NCBI GenBank assembly: GCA_039931065.1
Contig: JBDTSP010000018.1
Location: 1 to 64,000 of the forward strand
Source of the DNA: CADEED01 sp039931065
GTDB lineage: Bacteria; Pseudomonadota; Gammaproteobacteria; Steroidobacterales; Steroidobacteraceae
Reading direction: 5' to 3'
DNA: 64,000 bases
Shown here: piece after piece, positions 16,060 through 24,859 of the stretch
Layout of the letters: each line of letters starts with the position of its first letter
Position numbering within the stretch: position 1 is the first letter of the stretch
Notes under the pieces: generated by a model
The model's input: the letters and a program-made list of their open reading frames with translations, nothing else
The model's database searches: none
Told to the model about the DNA's origin: nothing
Translations under genes and position numbers: made by a program

Positions 16060-18606
16060 ATGGCCATTCGCAACGTATTTGGCGCCCAGTCCATCCGGCA
16101 GAAGCTGCTGCTCGGAACACTGTTCCTGGCCATCATCCCGGTGGCGGTCACATCTATCATTGTAGGTCGCGAGTCGCTCATCTCCGGCAAGGCGGCGCTC
16201 GAAGCCCAGGCGCGCGAAGGCCTGATCGCACAGCGCGCCTCGAAGGCCGCGCAGATCACCGACTATTTCAGCGCGCTCTCGAACCAGGTGCAGGTGCTCG
16301 CCACGGCGCCGGACGTCGTGAATGCGATGCGCGAGCTGCCCGGCGCGTACGACAATTCCGTGCTGAACATCGGCGACCTGCCGGCCGAACGCGCGCGTCT
16401 CGCCAGGTACTACACCGGCGACTTCGCGGCGGAATTCCAGCGTCGCGACACCGGCAAGATGGTCGACATGGCGACCACCGTGGCGCAGCTGCCTGATCTC
16501 GCCATGAACCTGCAGTACCAGTACATCGCCAACAACAGCCATGCGCTGGGTTCGAAGAACACGCTCGACAAGGCCAGCGACGGCACACGGTATTCCGAAT
16601 TACACGGCGCGTTGCATCCCTTCCTGCGCACCGCCCTGCGCCAGTTCGGTCTGTACGACATCTTTCTGGTCGAGCCGCGCGGCGGCAACATCGTCTACAC
16701 GGTTTTCAAAGAGCTCGACTTCGCCACCTCGCTTACGAACGGCCCGTATGCCAAGACCCGCCTGGGCGATGCGTTCCGCGCTTCGTGGGCGCTCGACAAG
16801 CCCGGCATGGTGGCGCTGTCGGAGTTCGGTGAATACCTGCCTTCATACAACGACCAGGCCGCCTTCCTCGGCACGCCTATTTTCGATGGCGGCCGCAAGA
16901 TCGGCGTGCTGCTCGTGCAGGTGCCCATCGACAAGATCAACTCGGTCATGACGCACGAAGCGAAGTGGAAGGAGCGCGGCCTCGGCGACTCCGGCGAAAC
17001 CTATCTCGTCTCGGGCGCCGATGGCACGCCACGTTCGATCGCCCGCCTCGCGGTCGAGAACATTTCGGCCTATGCGAAGAGCGTCAAGGACGCGGGCTTC
17101 GCGCCGGGCCTCGCGAACGCCGTCGAGACCAAACACACCAGCATCGGCCTCGTGCCGATCAAGACCCAGGCCACGAGCGAAGTTTTCGACAAAGGCACCG
17201 CAGGCTTCGGCGTGTACCCTAACTACGCCAAGACGCCGGTGCTCGGCGCTTACGCGCCGCTGTCGGTCCTGGGCCTCAACTGGGCCATCGTCGCCGAGAT
17301 CAAATCTTCCGAAGCGTTCGCGCCCGTCACTGCGGTGCGCGAGAAAGTGGTCGTGTGGTCGACCGGCATCGCGGTCGCGCTGCTGGGTCTCGGCCTGTTG
17401 ATCGCCTTCTCGCTGCTGCGTTCGGTGACCAAGCCGATCACGAAGATGCAGGACACCGTGAACAAGATCGCCGCCGGCGACTATGCCGCGCGCTCGGAGC
17501 TCGGCGGTGACGACGAATTCGGCCAGCTGTCACGCGCTTTCGACGACCTGCTCGACGACCGTGTCGCGCGCCTCGCCGATGCCGAGCGCGAAAACGAAGA
17601 CCTGAACAACTCGGTCGTGCAGCTGCTGCAGGCCGTCGCGCAGCTGTCCAACAAGGACCTGACCGCGAAGGCGCCGGTCACCGCGAACGTGATCGGCACC
17701 GTATCCGACTCCATCAACCTGCTGTCGTACGAAACAGGCCGCGTGTTGTCCGAGGTGACCAGCATCGCCGCGCAGGTGAAACTCTCGACCGAACGCGTGA
17801 AACGCCAGGCCGAGTCGGTGAGCGCGTCCGCCATCGCCGGCCGATCGGACGTCGAACGCGCGGGCGAGAATCTCGCGAACGCCTCCAAGGTCATGACCCA
17901 GGTGGCCGAGCTCGCCGCCGCGTCCAACCGCGCCGCCGAGCAGGCGACCAGCTCGACGACGACCGCGCTCGGCTCGGTGAACGAAACCGTGCGCGGCATG
18001 GAAGGCATCCGCGAATCCATCGCCGAATCGGAAAAGCGCATCAAGCGCCTGGGCGAACGATCGCAGGAAATTTCCGGCGTCGTGAACCTGATCAACACGA
18101 TCGCCGAACGTACCCACGTTCTCGCCTTGAACGCCTCCATGCAGGCGGCCTCCGCCGGTGACGCGGGCCGCGGCTTCGCGGTCGTCGCCGAAGAAGTGCA
18201 GCGCCTCGCCGAGAGCTCACGCCAGGCGACCCAGCAGATCGCGCAGCTCGTGAGCAACATTCAGATCGAAACGGCCGACACGATCAACACCGTCAACAAG
18301 ACGATTTCGCAGGTGGTGGCGGGTTCGGAGCTGGCCGCCAGGTCCGGTCAACAGATGCGCGAAACGCAGCAGTCCACCGCGTCGCTGGTGGAGCTCGTGA
18401 AGCGCATCACTTCGTCCGCCCAGGTGCAGATGAAGATCACCACCGAGCTGCGCAACCGCGTGCATCAGATCGGCGCCAGCACGGAAAAGACCGCGGCGGA
18501 GATTCTGCTGCAGTCCGAGGCCACCGCCGACCTGTCGAAGTCCGCCGATCGACTGGTGGAATCGGTGCGCGTCTTCAAGCTGCCGACCACGGCGCGCGCG
18601 GCCTGA
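16060..18606 (+). CDS. pilJ: Methyl-accepting chemotaxis protein PilJ
   Basis: An 848-residue type IV pilus chemoreceptor. A membrane helix at about 15-38 and a second at about 432-454 enclose a long periplasmic sensor domain of nearly 400 residues, which is larger than a simple four-helix bundle. A HAMP domain follows (TKPITKMQDTVNKIAAGDY, DDEFGQLSRAFD). The signalling hairpin contains ALNASMQAA, GDAGRGFAVVAEEVQRLAESS and QATQQIAQLV, as in PilJ of other gammaproteobacteria. No methyltransferase or methylesterase gene is present in this operon, so adaptation would need PilK/ChpB elsewhere or be absent. Confidence 0.92.
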   Translation: MAIRNVFGAQSIRQKLLLGTLFLAIIPVAVTSIIVGRESLISGKAALEAQAREGLIAQRASKAAQITDYFSALSNQVQVLATAPDVVNAMRELPGAYDNSVLNIGDLPAERARLARYYTGDFAAEFQRRDTGKMVDMATTVAQLPDLAMNLQYQYIANNSHALGSKNTLDKASDGTRYSELHGALHPFLRTALRQFGLYDIFLVEPRGGNIVYTVFKELDFATSLTNGPYAKTRLGDAFRASWALDKPGMVALSEFGEYLPSYNDQAAFLGTPIFDGGRKIGVLLVQVPIDKINSVMTHEAKWKERGLGDSGETYLVSGADGTPRSIARLAVENISAYAKSVKDAGFAPGLANAVETKHTSIGLVPIKTQATSEVFDKGTAGFGVYPNYAKTPVLGAYAPLSVLGLNWAIVAEIKSSEAFAPVTAVREKVVVWSTGIAVALLGLGLLIAFSLLRSVTKPITKMQDTVNKIAAGDYAARSELGGDDEFGQLSRAFDDLLDDRVARLADAERENEDLNNSVVQLLQAVAQLSNKDLTAKAPVTANVIGTVSDSINLLSYETGRVLSEVTSIAAQVKLSTERVKRQAESVSASAIAGRSDVERAGENLANASKVMTQVAELAAASNRAAEQATSSTTTALGSVNETVRGMEGIRESIAESEKRIKRLGERSQEISGVVNLINTIAERTHVLALNASMQAASAGDAGRGFAVVAEEVQRLAESSRQATQQIAQLVSNIQIETADTINTVNKTISQVVAGSELAARSGQQMRETQQSTASLVELVKRITSSAQVQMKITTELRNRVHQIGASTEKTAAEILLQSEATADLSKSADRLVESVRVFKLPTTARAA

Positions 18607-18649
18607 TCGCAGGTTTCACGGAACACAGGGAAAAGGAAAACCAGCCGAC

Positions 18650-21472
18650 ATGCGAGGACAGGATCTCCTCACAGCGCTTGCCGACGAGTTGCAGGGCCTC
18701 GGCCCCGAACTCACGCAGAATTACGACGCCGGATCGTCGGGCGATGCGGCTGCCTGCGCGCATGCCAATGATTTGTATGTAACGTCCGCGACGCGGCTTT
18801 CCGAAGCGGCCGGGTACATGGGCCTTTTGGGCGTGCAGCGCATCTGCGCCTGCGTGCTCGACAACCTGCAGCACCTGAGCGCCGACGACCAGGATGCCCG
18901 CCTTTTGGTACGCCCCTTCTTCACCGAGTGGGCCCAACTACTCGAAGCGCATCTGCGCGATGCCTCGCACGGCGGTCCGGTCGAATCGCTGCTGACCCAT
19001 TTCGGCGGCGGCTGGGTACCCCTGCCCCTCGATGAAAACGCACTGAATGAGTTGCGCGCCGAACTATCCGCGGCGAGCTCGATTGGCGCGGCCCTCGACG
19101 AGAACGAGCAGGCTGCGCCCGAAGCACTGGTCGCCGCCGACCTCAACCTCGACATCTCCGCCGACATCGACGGAGCGTTGCTCGACGCCTTCATGCATGA
19201 CTCCCCGCCGCAGGCCGCGGAAGTCACGCTGTCGCTGCAGGGCTGGATCGCCTCCCCGGAGAGCGGCGGCGAGCTGCTGCGCAATGCCAAACGAGCCGCG
19301 CACACGCTGAAGGGTTCCGCGAACATCCTGGGAATCCGCGGCGTAGCCAAACTCGCGCATCGGCTCGAAGACATCCTGGAGATCTGCGAAGCCTGCGGTG
19401 GCGCGCCGTCCAACGGCCGCGCGCAGGCACTGATGGCCGCGGCGGATTGCCTCGAGCAGATGGTGGCCGCGGTCGCCGGCGAAGACTCTCCTCCCGAGAA
19501 CGCGCTCGGCGTCATCGAACTACTCGATGCCGCGCGCAGCAACGACATTTCCGACACGGTTCGTCAGCAGGTCCTGTCGGTCGAACCGGCGCCGGCGGAA
19601 CCCGCGCTTGCGGTCCCGGCACCGGCCCCTGTTACGGCGCGCGCGGAGCCGAAAGCCACGACCCGCGTCCCCACCGAACTGCTCGACAACCTCGTGCGTA
19701 TGGTGGGTGAGCTCACGATCAAGATCGGCGAGCTCGATCAGGAACTGAAATCGGCCGCGGGACACTCGCGCCAGCGGGTCGAGCAGGACCGCTCGATCCA
19801 GAAGCGCCTGTTCGAACTCGAGAACTCCGTCGATATCCGCGGCCTGGCCGCGCGCCACAAATTGCAGGTGCAAAGCGCCAGCTCGGACTTCGATTCGCTG
19901 GAGATGGATCAGTACAACGAAGTGCAGTCGATCGCGCGCTCGTTGATGGAAGAATCCACCGATGCCCGCGATCTGGGCGTCGGTCTGAAGGACGAACTCG
20001 CAGGGTTGGCCGGTATCGTGCACCAGCAGCAGCGCCTCATGCGCGAGCTGCAACATCTGGCTTCGCAGACCCGCATGGCGCCGGTCGAGACGATCGTGCC
20101 GCGGCTGCAGCGCAACGTGCGCCAGACGGCCGCCGCCACCGGCAAGAAAGCGCAGCTCGTCGTCGTCGGTCAGGACATCCTGGTCGATTCGGACGTGTTG
20201 AACCAGTTGCTGGATCCGCTGCTGCACATCCTTCGCAACGCGGTCGACCACGGACTCGAATCGCCCGTCGAACGCGAGCACGCTGGCAAGCCCGCCATGG
20301 GCACGATCACGCTGACCGTCGCGCGCCGCGGCCAGGTCGTGACCGTGCAGGTCGCCGACGATGGCCGGGGACTGAATCTCGAACAGATCCGCGCGAAGGC
20401 GATCGAACGCGAACTGCTTGCGGCCGATGCCACGCCGAGCGACGCGGAAATCGCGCGCCTCACGCTGCTGCCGGGTTTCTCCACCCGCGACGCGGTCAGC
20501 GAAATCTCCGGTCGCGGCGTCGGTCTCGACGTGGTGGCGACGCGCCTGCGCTCGTTGTCCGGCTCCATCGACATCCGCTCCGAATTCGGCCGCGGCCTGA
20601 CGATCGAACTGCGCTTTCAGGCATCCCTGGTCGCAACCCACGCGCTGTTCGTGCGCGACGGCGGCCAGGTATTCGGACTCGCCAGCCACGCAGTGCGCCG
20701 CGCGGTGCCGGCGGTGGCCGTGCAGCTCACGCGCGACAACGGCGTGCTGTTCGCGCTGGTCGACGACGAAAAGTATCCCGCGCACGAACTCGCTACGCTC
20801 ACGGGTCTTGCGCCCGCCGCAGCGCCCGAGCGCCGCGATCTCGTGCTGGTCGACATCGAAGGCGGCGCGCTGGCAATCCTCGTGGACGCCGTGCTCGATG
20901 CCGGCGAACTGGTCACCCGCCCGGCCGGGCGGCATGTGAAACGCATCCCCGGCGTCTCGGGTATCGGCTTGTTGGGCAACGGCAGCGTGATCCCGCTGCT
21001 CGACGTGGCCGAGCTCGCCCGCAGCCCGCGCGAGATGAGCCTGCGCGCGGCGGCCGCGGCGCGTGCGCAGAATGTACGCCGCTCGCGTGTGCTTGTGGTC
21101 GACGACTCGATGTCGGTGCGGCGCGCGGTAGCGACGCTGCTGGAAGACCAGGGCTACGACGTCACAATGGCCCGCGATGGCCTCGAGGCGATCAAGCTGA
21201 TGGAGGTCGCGCGCCCCGACGTGTTGCTGACCGACCTCGAAATGCCGAACATGAATGGCCTTGAATTGAGCCAGCACGTGCGCAGCCGACCCGAACTCGC
21301 CGGACTCACCGTCATCATGATCACTTCACGTTCGATGGATAAACATCGCCGCCAGGCGCTGTCCGCGGGCGTTTCCGTTTATCTGACCAAGCCGTATACC
21401 GATCACGAGTTGTTGCAACACGTGGCGAATGCCGTTACCGGGCGCGTCGAAAAACGCGCCGCTGCCGGCTAG
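18650..21472 (+). CDS. chpA: Chemosensory hybrid histidine kinase ChpA (PilL-like), short form with one Hpt domain
   Basis: A 940-residue CheA-type kinase of the Pil-Chp system. An N-terminal helical region (1-150) precedes one Hpt domain with AAHTLKGSAN, where His218 is the phosphorylation site. An Ala/Pro linker leads to the dimerisation helices (LLDNLVRMVGELTIKIGELDQ), then the ATPase with ILRNAVDHGLE, DDGRGLN and GRGVGLDVV. A CheW-like domain follows (about 660-795). A receiver ends the protein with LLTDLEMPNMNG (Asp862) and YLTKPYTD. The P. aeruginosa ChpA is about 2,470 residues with many Hpt domains, so this is a compact version. ATP-driven phosphorylation should feed the receiver, PilH and the next gene. 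Confidence 0.92.
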   Translation: MRGQDLLTALADELQGLGPELTQNYDAGSSGDAAACAHANDLYVTSATRLSEAAGYMGLLGVQRICACVLDNLQHLSADDQDARLLVRPFFTEWAQLLEAHLRDASHGGPVESLLTHFGGGWVPLPLDENALNELRAELSAASSIGAALDENEQAAPEALVAADLNLDISADIDGALLDAFMHDSPPQAAEVTLSLQGWIASPESGGELLRNAKRAAHTLKGSANILGIRGVAKLAHRLEDILEICEACGGAPSNGRAQALMAAADCLEQMVAAVAGEDSPPENALGVIELLDAARSNDISDTVRQQVLSVEPAPAEPALAVPAPAPVTARAEPKATTRVPTELLDNLVRMVGELTIKIGELDQELKSAAGHSRQRVEQDRSIQKRLFELENSVDIRGLAARHKLQVQSASSDFDSLEMDQYNEVQSIARSLMEESTDARDLGVGLKDELAGLAGIVHQQQRLMRELQHLASQTRMAPVETIVPRLQRNVRQTAAATGKKAQLVVVGQDILVDSDVLNQLLDPLLHILRNAVDHGLESPVEREHAGKPAMGTITLTVARRGQVVTVQVADDGRGLNLEQIRAKAIERELLAADATPSDAEIARLTLLPGFSTRDAVSEISGRGVGLDVVATRLRSLSGSIDIRSEFGRGLTIELRFQASLVATHALFVRDGGQVFGLASHAVRRAVPAVAVQLTRDNGVLFALVDDEKYPAHELATLTGLAPAAAPERRDLVLVDIEGGALAILVDAVLDAGELVTRPAGRHVKRIPGVSGIGLLGNGSVIPLLDVAELARSPREMSLRAAAAARAQNVRRSRVLVVDDSMSVRRAVATLLEDQGYDVTMARDGLEAIKLMEVARPDVLLTDLEMPNMNGLELSQHVRSRPELAGLTVIMITSRSMDKHRRQALSAGVSVYLTKPYTDHELLQHVANAVTGRVEKRAAAG

Positions 21473-21490
21473 CCACACAAGGGTATTGCC

Positions 21491-22936
21491 ATGAGTACTA
21501 AAACGCGCGTCCTCCACGTTCGAGTCGTCGGCTTCTCGGCGCCAGAGCGCCAGATGCTGAATTCGATCTTCCTCCTGTCGGTCGCACCGGCACGGCAGGT
21601 CGGCTACAAACTCTGGAATCCGGAGGCCGGCGTCGCGCCCGACATGTACTTGCTGGATGGCGACAGCGAAAGTGCCGTCGCAAGCTGGCAGGCGACATTC
21701 GCCAGCACCTCGGATCGCACCCTGGTGGTTGGTGGAAAGAACACCGATCTCGGCGTGGCGGCGGCTTCGCGCCCTCTCGGCCTCAAGGTGGTCGGCGCCA
21801 TGGATCGACTCGCCATCGCGTTGAACAACGTGACGCGCGAAACCGTCAGCCATGACGTTTCGGTACCGAGCGCCAGCGCATCGCTGCCGCAGGTGAAGGT
21901 CGATGACACCGGCCCCAGCAGCCATCCCAAACACAACCTGAGCATGCCGCGTCCCGCGGCCAGCGCGCCCGCAGCGAGCGCAATGTCGACCAGCATGAAC
22001 TCCGTGGCACCGATGTCAGCGGCCGCCAGCACGATGTCGGCCAGCAGCCACGGCATGAGCGCGACCGCGGTGGCGCCATTGCCGCACACCGGCACCCTGC
22101 CCACGTCGATGACGTCCGCCGCTCCGGCCGCGACGGTGCTGCCACACATGACGCTGCAGCCCAACATCGCGCCGGTGTTCGACAAGTCGATGAACGACAA
22201 GACCGTCAACGAGAAGGCCGTCGACCGGATCCTGAGCGACAAACCCGTCGTGGAAAAAACCTCTGCGGAAAAGATCAACGCGACCGCCGCATTGATCGCG
22301 AGCGGCGTGACGCCGCTGTCACCGTCGGCACTGTCGGCGGCCGTCGCACCGTCACCGCAACGCGCGAACCTGCGTGCGGTGCAGAACCCGTCTCCGCTCG
22401 CGGCCTCGTTGCCGTCCGCCGCTCGCATCAGCGACGCACCGATGACGCCGCTGAACCCGGTCGCGGCCGCTCCGGTCGCCATGCCCGCACCGGCCCCGGT
22501 GCTCGTGCCGCCGCCCGTGCCCGTCATGCCCACGGCCGTGCCGACGCCGCGCCACGAGGAGCACAATTTCCGCGTGCTGGCGGTCGACGACAGCCCGCTC
22601 ATGCGCACCTTCCTGCAGAACAAATTGCTGCCTTATGGCATACAGCCCGAGTTCGCCTCCTCGGGCGAAGAGGCGCTGTTCAAGATCTCCAAGCAACATT
22701 TCGACATGATCTTCCTCGACGTGATGCTGCCCGGCATGGATGGGTACGACGTCTGCAAGATGATCAAGAAGAACAAGGACAATTCGCTGATGAAGGTCGT
22801 CATGCTCACGAGCAAGGACAAGACCTTCGACAAGATCCGCGGCACGATGGCGGGCTGTGATGGTTATCTCACCAAACCCGTGGATGAGCTGAAGTTGCGC
22901 GCCATCATCGAGCGGCACACCGTCACAAAGAAGTAA
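21491..22936 (+). CDS. Response regulator with receiver-like N-terminus, long Ala/Ser/Met/Pro linker and C-terminal receiver
   Basis: A 481-residue protein. The C-terminal 125 residues are a standard receiver: FRVLAVDDSPLMRTFLQ, MIFLDVMLPGMDG with Asp410, MLTSKD and GYLTKPVDE. The N-terminal ~115 residues (VLHVRVVGFSAPERQML, DMYLLDGDSE, RTLVVGGK) have an alternating pattern reminiscent of a degenerate receiver, but I recognise no family. Between them lie about 250 low-complexity residues rich in Ala, Ser, Met and Pro, including SAAASTMSASSHGMS and repeated APAPVLVPP-like text. A short stretch VFDKSMNDKTVNEKAVDRILSDK is helical and charged. It takes the PilG place in this operon and probably passes the ChpA signal to the pilus machine. 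The linker may be a scaffold. Confidence 0.8.
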   Translation: MSTKTRVLHVRVVGFSAPERQMLNSIFLLSVAPARQVGYKLWNPEAGVAPDMYLLDGDSESAVASWQATFASTSDRTLVVGGKNTDLGVAAASRPLGLKVVGAMDRLAIALNNVTRETVSHDVSVPSASASLPQVKVDDTGPSSHPKHNLSMPRPAASAPAASAMSTSMNSVAPMSAAASTMSASSHGMSATAVAPLPHTGTLPTSMTSAAPAATVLPHMTLQPNIAPVFDKSMNDKTVNEKAVDRILSDKPVVEKTSAEKINATAALIASGVTPLSPSALSAAVAPSPQRANLRAVQNPSPLAASLPSAARISDAPMTPLNPVAAAPVAMPAPAPVLVPPPVPVMPTAVPTPRHEEHNFRVLAVDDSPLMRTFLQNKLLPYGIQPEFASSGEEALFKISKQHFDMIFLDVMLPGMDGYDVCKMIKKNKDNSLMKVVMLTSKDKTFDKIRGTMAGCDGYLTKPVDELKLRAIIERHTVTKK

Positions 22937-22947
22937 GGCACAGGGAA

Positions 22948-24249
22948 GTGGCTACCGAACGCGTTTTGATCATGCGACACGCCAGCGGCCTGGTTAACCG
23001 GGCACGGCGGGTCGCAATCCTGAATTGGCCCACGGCGAAGCTCGAGGTCCACGACCTCGCGGCCTACGGCAAACCGCCGGTGGATTTCCGTTGGGACCGC
23101 TACGCGCACATCCTCATCGACGACGAGTACCTGCGCAAGGAAGGCCTGCTGTGGATCTCGGAGCTGCGCTCGAAGCCTAACTTCCCGAAGATCGTGCGCG
23201 TGCCTTCCGAAACGGTGCGTCACAAGCCGCCGGAACAGATCGAAGTCAACGCGCCGCCGATGCCGGCGCGCCGCGAGCCGCCCGCACACACGACCTCACC
23301 CGCGGCGGACATCAAGCCCATCCGCCAGGATTTCAAGTCGACGTCGCGGCCCGCCGTTCCCGATGATCCGAACGCCGCCGCACGGGTCGAGGCGAAACGC
23401 CTGGCCGACGCTCGCGCGGTGCTCGAATCCGCCAACATCCAGGGCTTCACGCCGGTCAAACCACTCGGCAGCGGCGCCACCGCCAACGTGTGTCTGTGCG
23501 AGCGCATCTCGGACAAGCAGCAGGTCGTGTTGAAGGTGCTGAAGTCCGAAGGCAGCGGCGATTCGGATCTGCTGTCGCGTTTCGTGCAGGAATATTTCGC
23601 CACCTCGAGCATCGACAGTCCGTATGTCGCCAAGGTGTTCGAACACGGCTTCACCGAAAGTCACGCCTACATCGTGATGGAATACTTCCCCGCCGGTGAT
23701 CTGCGCGCCCGGATCGCGCGCGAGCGGCCCGGGGTCGAAGAATCACTGATCATCGTCGGGTCGATCCTGTCGGCGCTCGTGTCCGTCCATGCGGCTGGCA
23801 TCATTCACCGCGATCTCAAGCCCGCCAACGTGATGTTCCGCGACGATGGCACCATCGCGCTGGTCGACTTCGGCAGTGCCCGCCGCGACGCGGACCCGGT
23901 GGCGAAGACATTGGCCGGCGTCGTGATCGGCACACCCTACTATCTATCGCCCGAGCAGGCGCTCGGTGGCACCGCGGACGAACGCTCGGATCTCTACAGC
24001 GTCGGCGTGATGTTGTACGAGTTGTTCACCGGCCAGCGGATGTATGCCGCGGCGTCGCTGGTGGGGCTGTTCGAGATGCACAAGACCGCGCCGATTCCGA
24101 ACCTGCCGGAGAACCTGGCGCGTCATCAGCGTTTCTTCGAGAAGCTGGTTTCGAAGCAGCCCGACGAGCGCTTCCGCAACGCCGCCGAGGCGTTCCAGGC
24201 GCTGATGGAAGATTCGATGGCGGAAGCGGAGAAGCCCGCGATCGCGTGA
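22948..24249 (+). CDS. Ser/Thr protein kinase with receiver-like N-terminal domain, part of the Pil-Chp operon
   Basis: A 433-residue protein starting with GTG. Residues about 168-420 are a Hanks-type kinase: glycine loop LGSGATANV, Lys196 in VVLKVLK, catalytic HRDLKPANVMF (His287-Asp289), VDFGSA in place of DFG, and GTPYYLSPEQ in the activation segment. The first ~95 residues (RVLIMRHASG, YAHILIDDEYLRKEGLLWISELR, PKIVRVPSE) look like a receiver without the usual Asp pocket. A disordered Pro-rich linker joins the two. No membrane helix is present, so it is cytoplasmic. It begins 11 bases after the response regulator and is the last gene of the operon, which points to phospho-Ser/Thr output from, or feedback on, the twitching system. 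Confidence 0.88.
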   Translation: MATERVLIMRHASGLVNRARRVAILNWPTAKLEVHDLAAYGKPPVDFRWDRYAHILIDDEYLRKEGLLWISELRSKPNFPKIVRVPSETVRHKPPEQIEVNAPPMPARREPPAHTTSPAADIKPIRQDFKSTSRPAVPDDPNAAARVEAKRLADARAVLESANIQGFTPVKPLGSGATANVCLCERISDKQQVVLKVLKSEGSGDSDLLSRFVQEYFATSSIDSPYVAKVFEHGFTESHAYIVMEYFPAGDLRARIARERPGVEESLIIVGSILSALVSVHAAGIIHRDLKPANVMFRDDGTIALVDFGSARRDADPVAKTLAGVVIGTPYYLSPEQALGGTADERSDLYSVGVMLYELFTGQRMYAAASLVGLFEMHKTAPIPNLPENLARHQRFFEKLVSKQPDERFRNAAEAFQALMEDSMAEAEKPAIA

Positions 24250-24252
24250 AGT

Positions 24253-24696
24253 TCAGTACGTCTTGTAGGGCAGGAACTTGCCACTCATCCGGATGTTCAC
24301 CCGGTCCCCTTTCGGATCCGGCTCGCGCTCCAGTGTCATGCTGAAGTCGATCGCGCTCATGATGCCGTCACCGAACTCCTCGTGGATCAACTCCTTGAAC
24401 GTCGTGCCGTAGACGCTGATGAGTTCGTAGAAGCGGTAGATCAAAGGGTCGGTCGGAACGGCGGTCGGCAAGGAACCCTTGTATGGCGCTTCCTGCAGCA
24501 GCGACACCGCCTCTGCGTCCAGTTCCAGTAGTTTGCCCAAGGCCTCGGCCTGCTGGCAGGTCAAGGCCATCTGGCCCAGGAGTGCCGCGGTCGCCCACTC
24601 CTTGCTGGTGCCCAGCGTTTTCGCCAGATCGCGCCAGCGCAATTTCCGGGCGCGCTTCGCCGCGATGATCTTCTGCGTGACATCGGCTCGTTGCAT
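24253..24696 (-). CDS. cynS: Cyanate hydratase (cyanase)
   Basis: A 147-residue cytoplasmic enzyme, the normal length, that breaks down cyanate with bicarbonate to ammonia and carbon dioxide. The N-terminal helical DNA-binding-like fold contains LAKTLGTSKEWATAALLGQM. The C-terminal catalytic part has PTDPLIYRFYELISVYG and GDGIMSAIDF, giving the catalytic Arg88, Glu91 and Ser114. It ends three bases from the Ser/Thr kinase stop, convergent with the Pil-Chp operon. No cynT or cynX is next to it. Confidence 0.95.
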   Translation of the reverse strand: MQRADVTQKIIAAKRARKLRWRDLAKTLGTSKEWATAALLGQMALTCQQAEALGKLLELDAEAVSLLQEAPYKGSLPTAVPTDPLIYRFYELISVYGTTFKELIHEEFGDGIMSAIDFSMTLEREPDPKGDRVNIRMSGKFLPYKTY

Positions 24697-24859
24697 TCAA
24701 GGCTCCGTTGGCGGCTGAGTCGTTTCGACGTCAAACGCAAAGCAGGAACCATGCCAGTGGAGGCCTCGAAACCGGACGGGTGCCTCCACGGCGCGCAAGG
24801 CCGTTGCCCGGTTGCGGGGCAGACCCCCCGCCACGCGGCGCGCAAATGCGGCAGCGCGC

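Noticed and set aside
19520..21277. 585-codon minus-strand frame opposite chpA
   Set aside because: The chpA frame has clear kinase motifs over the same bases; the opposite frame is low-complexity Arg/His/Gln text.
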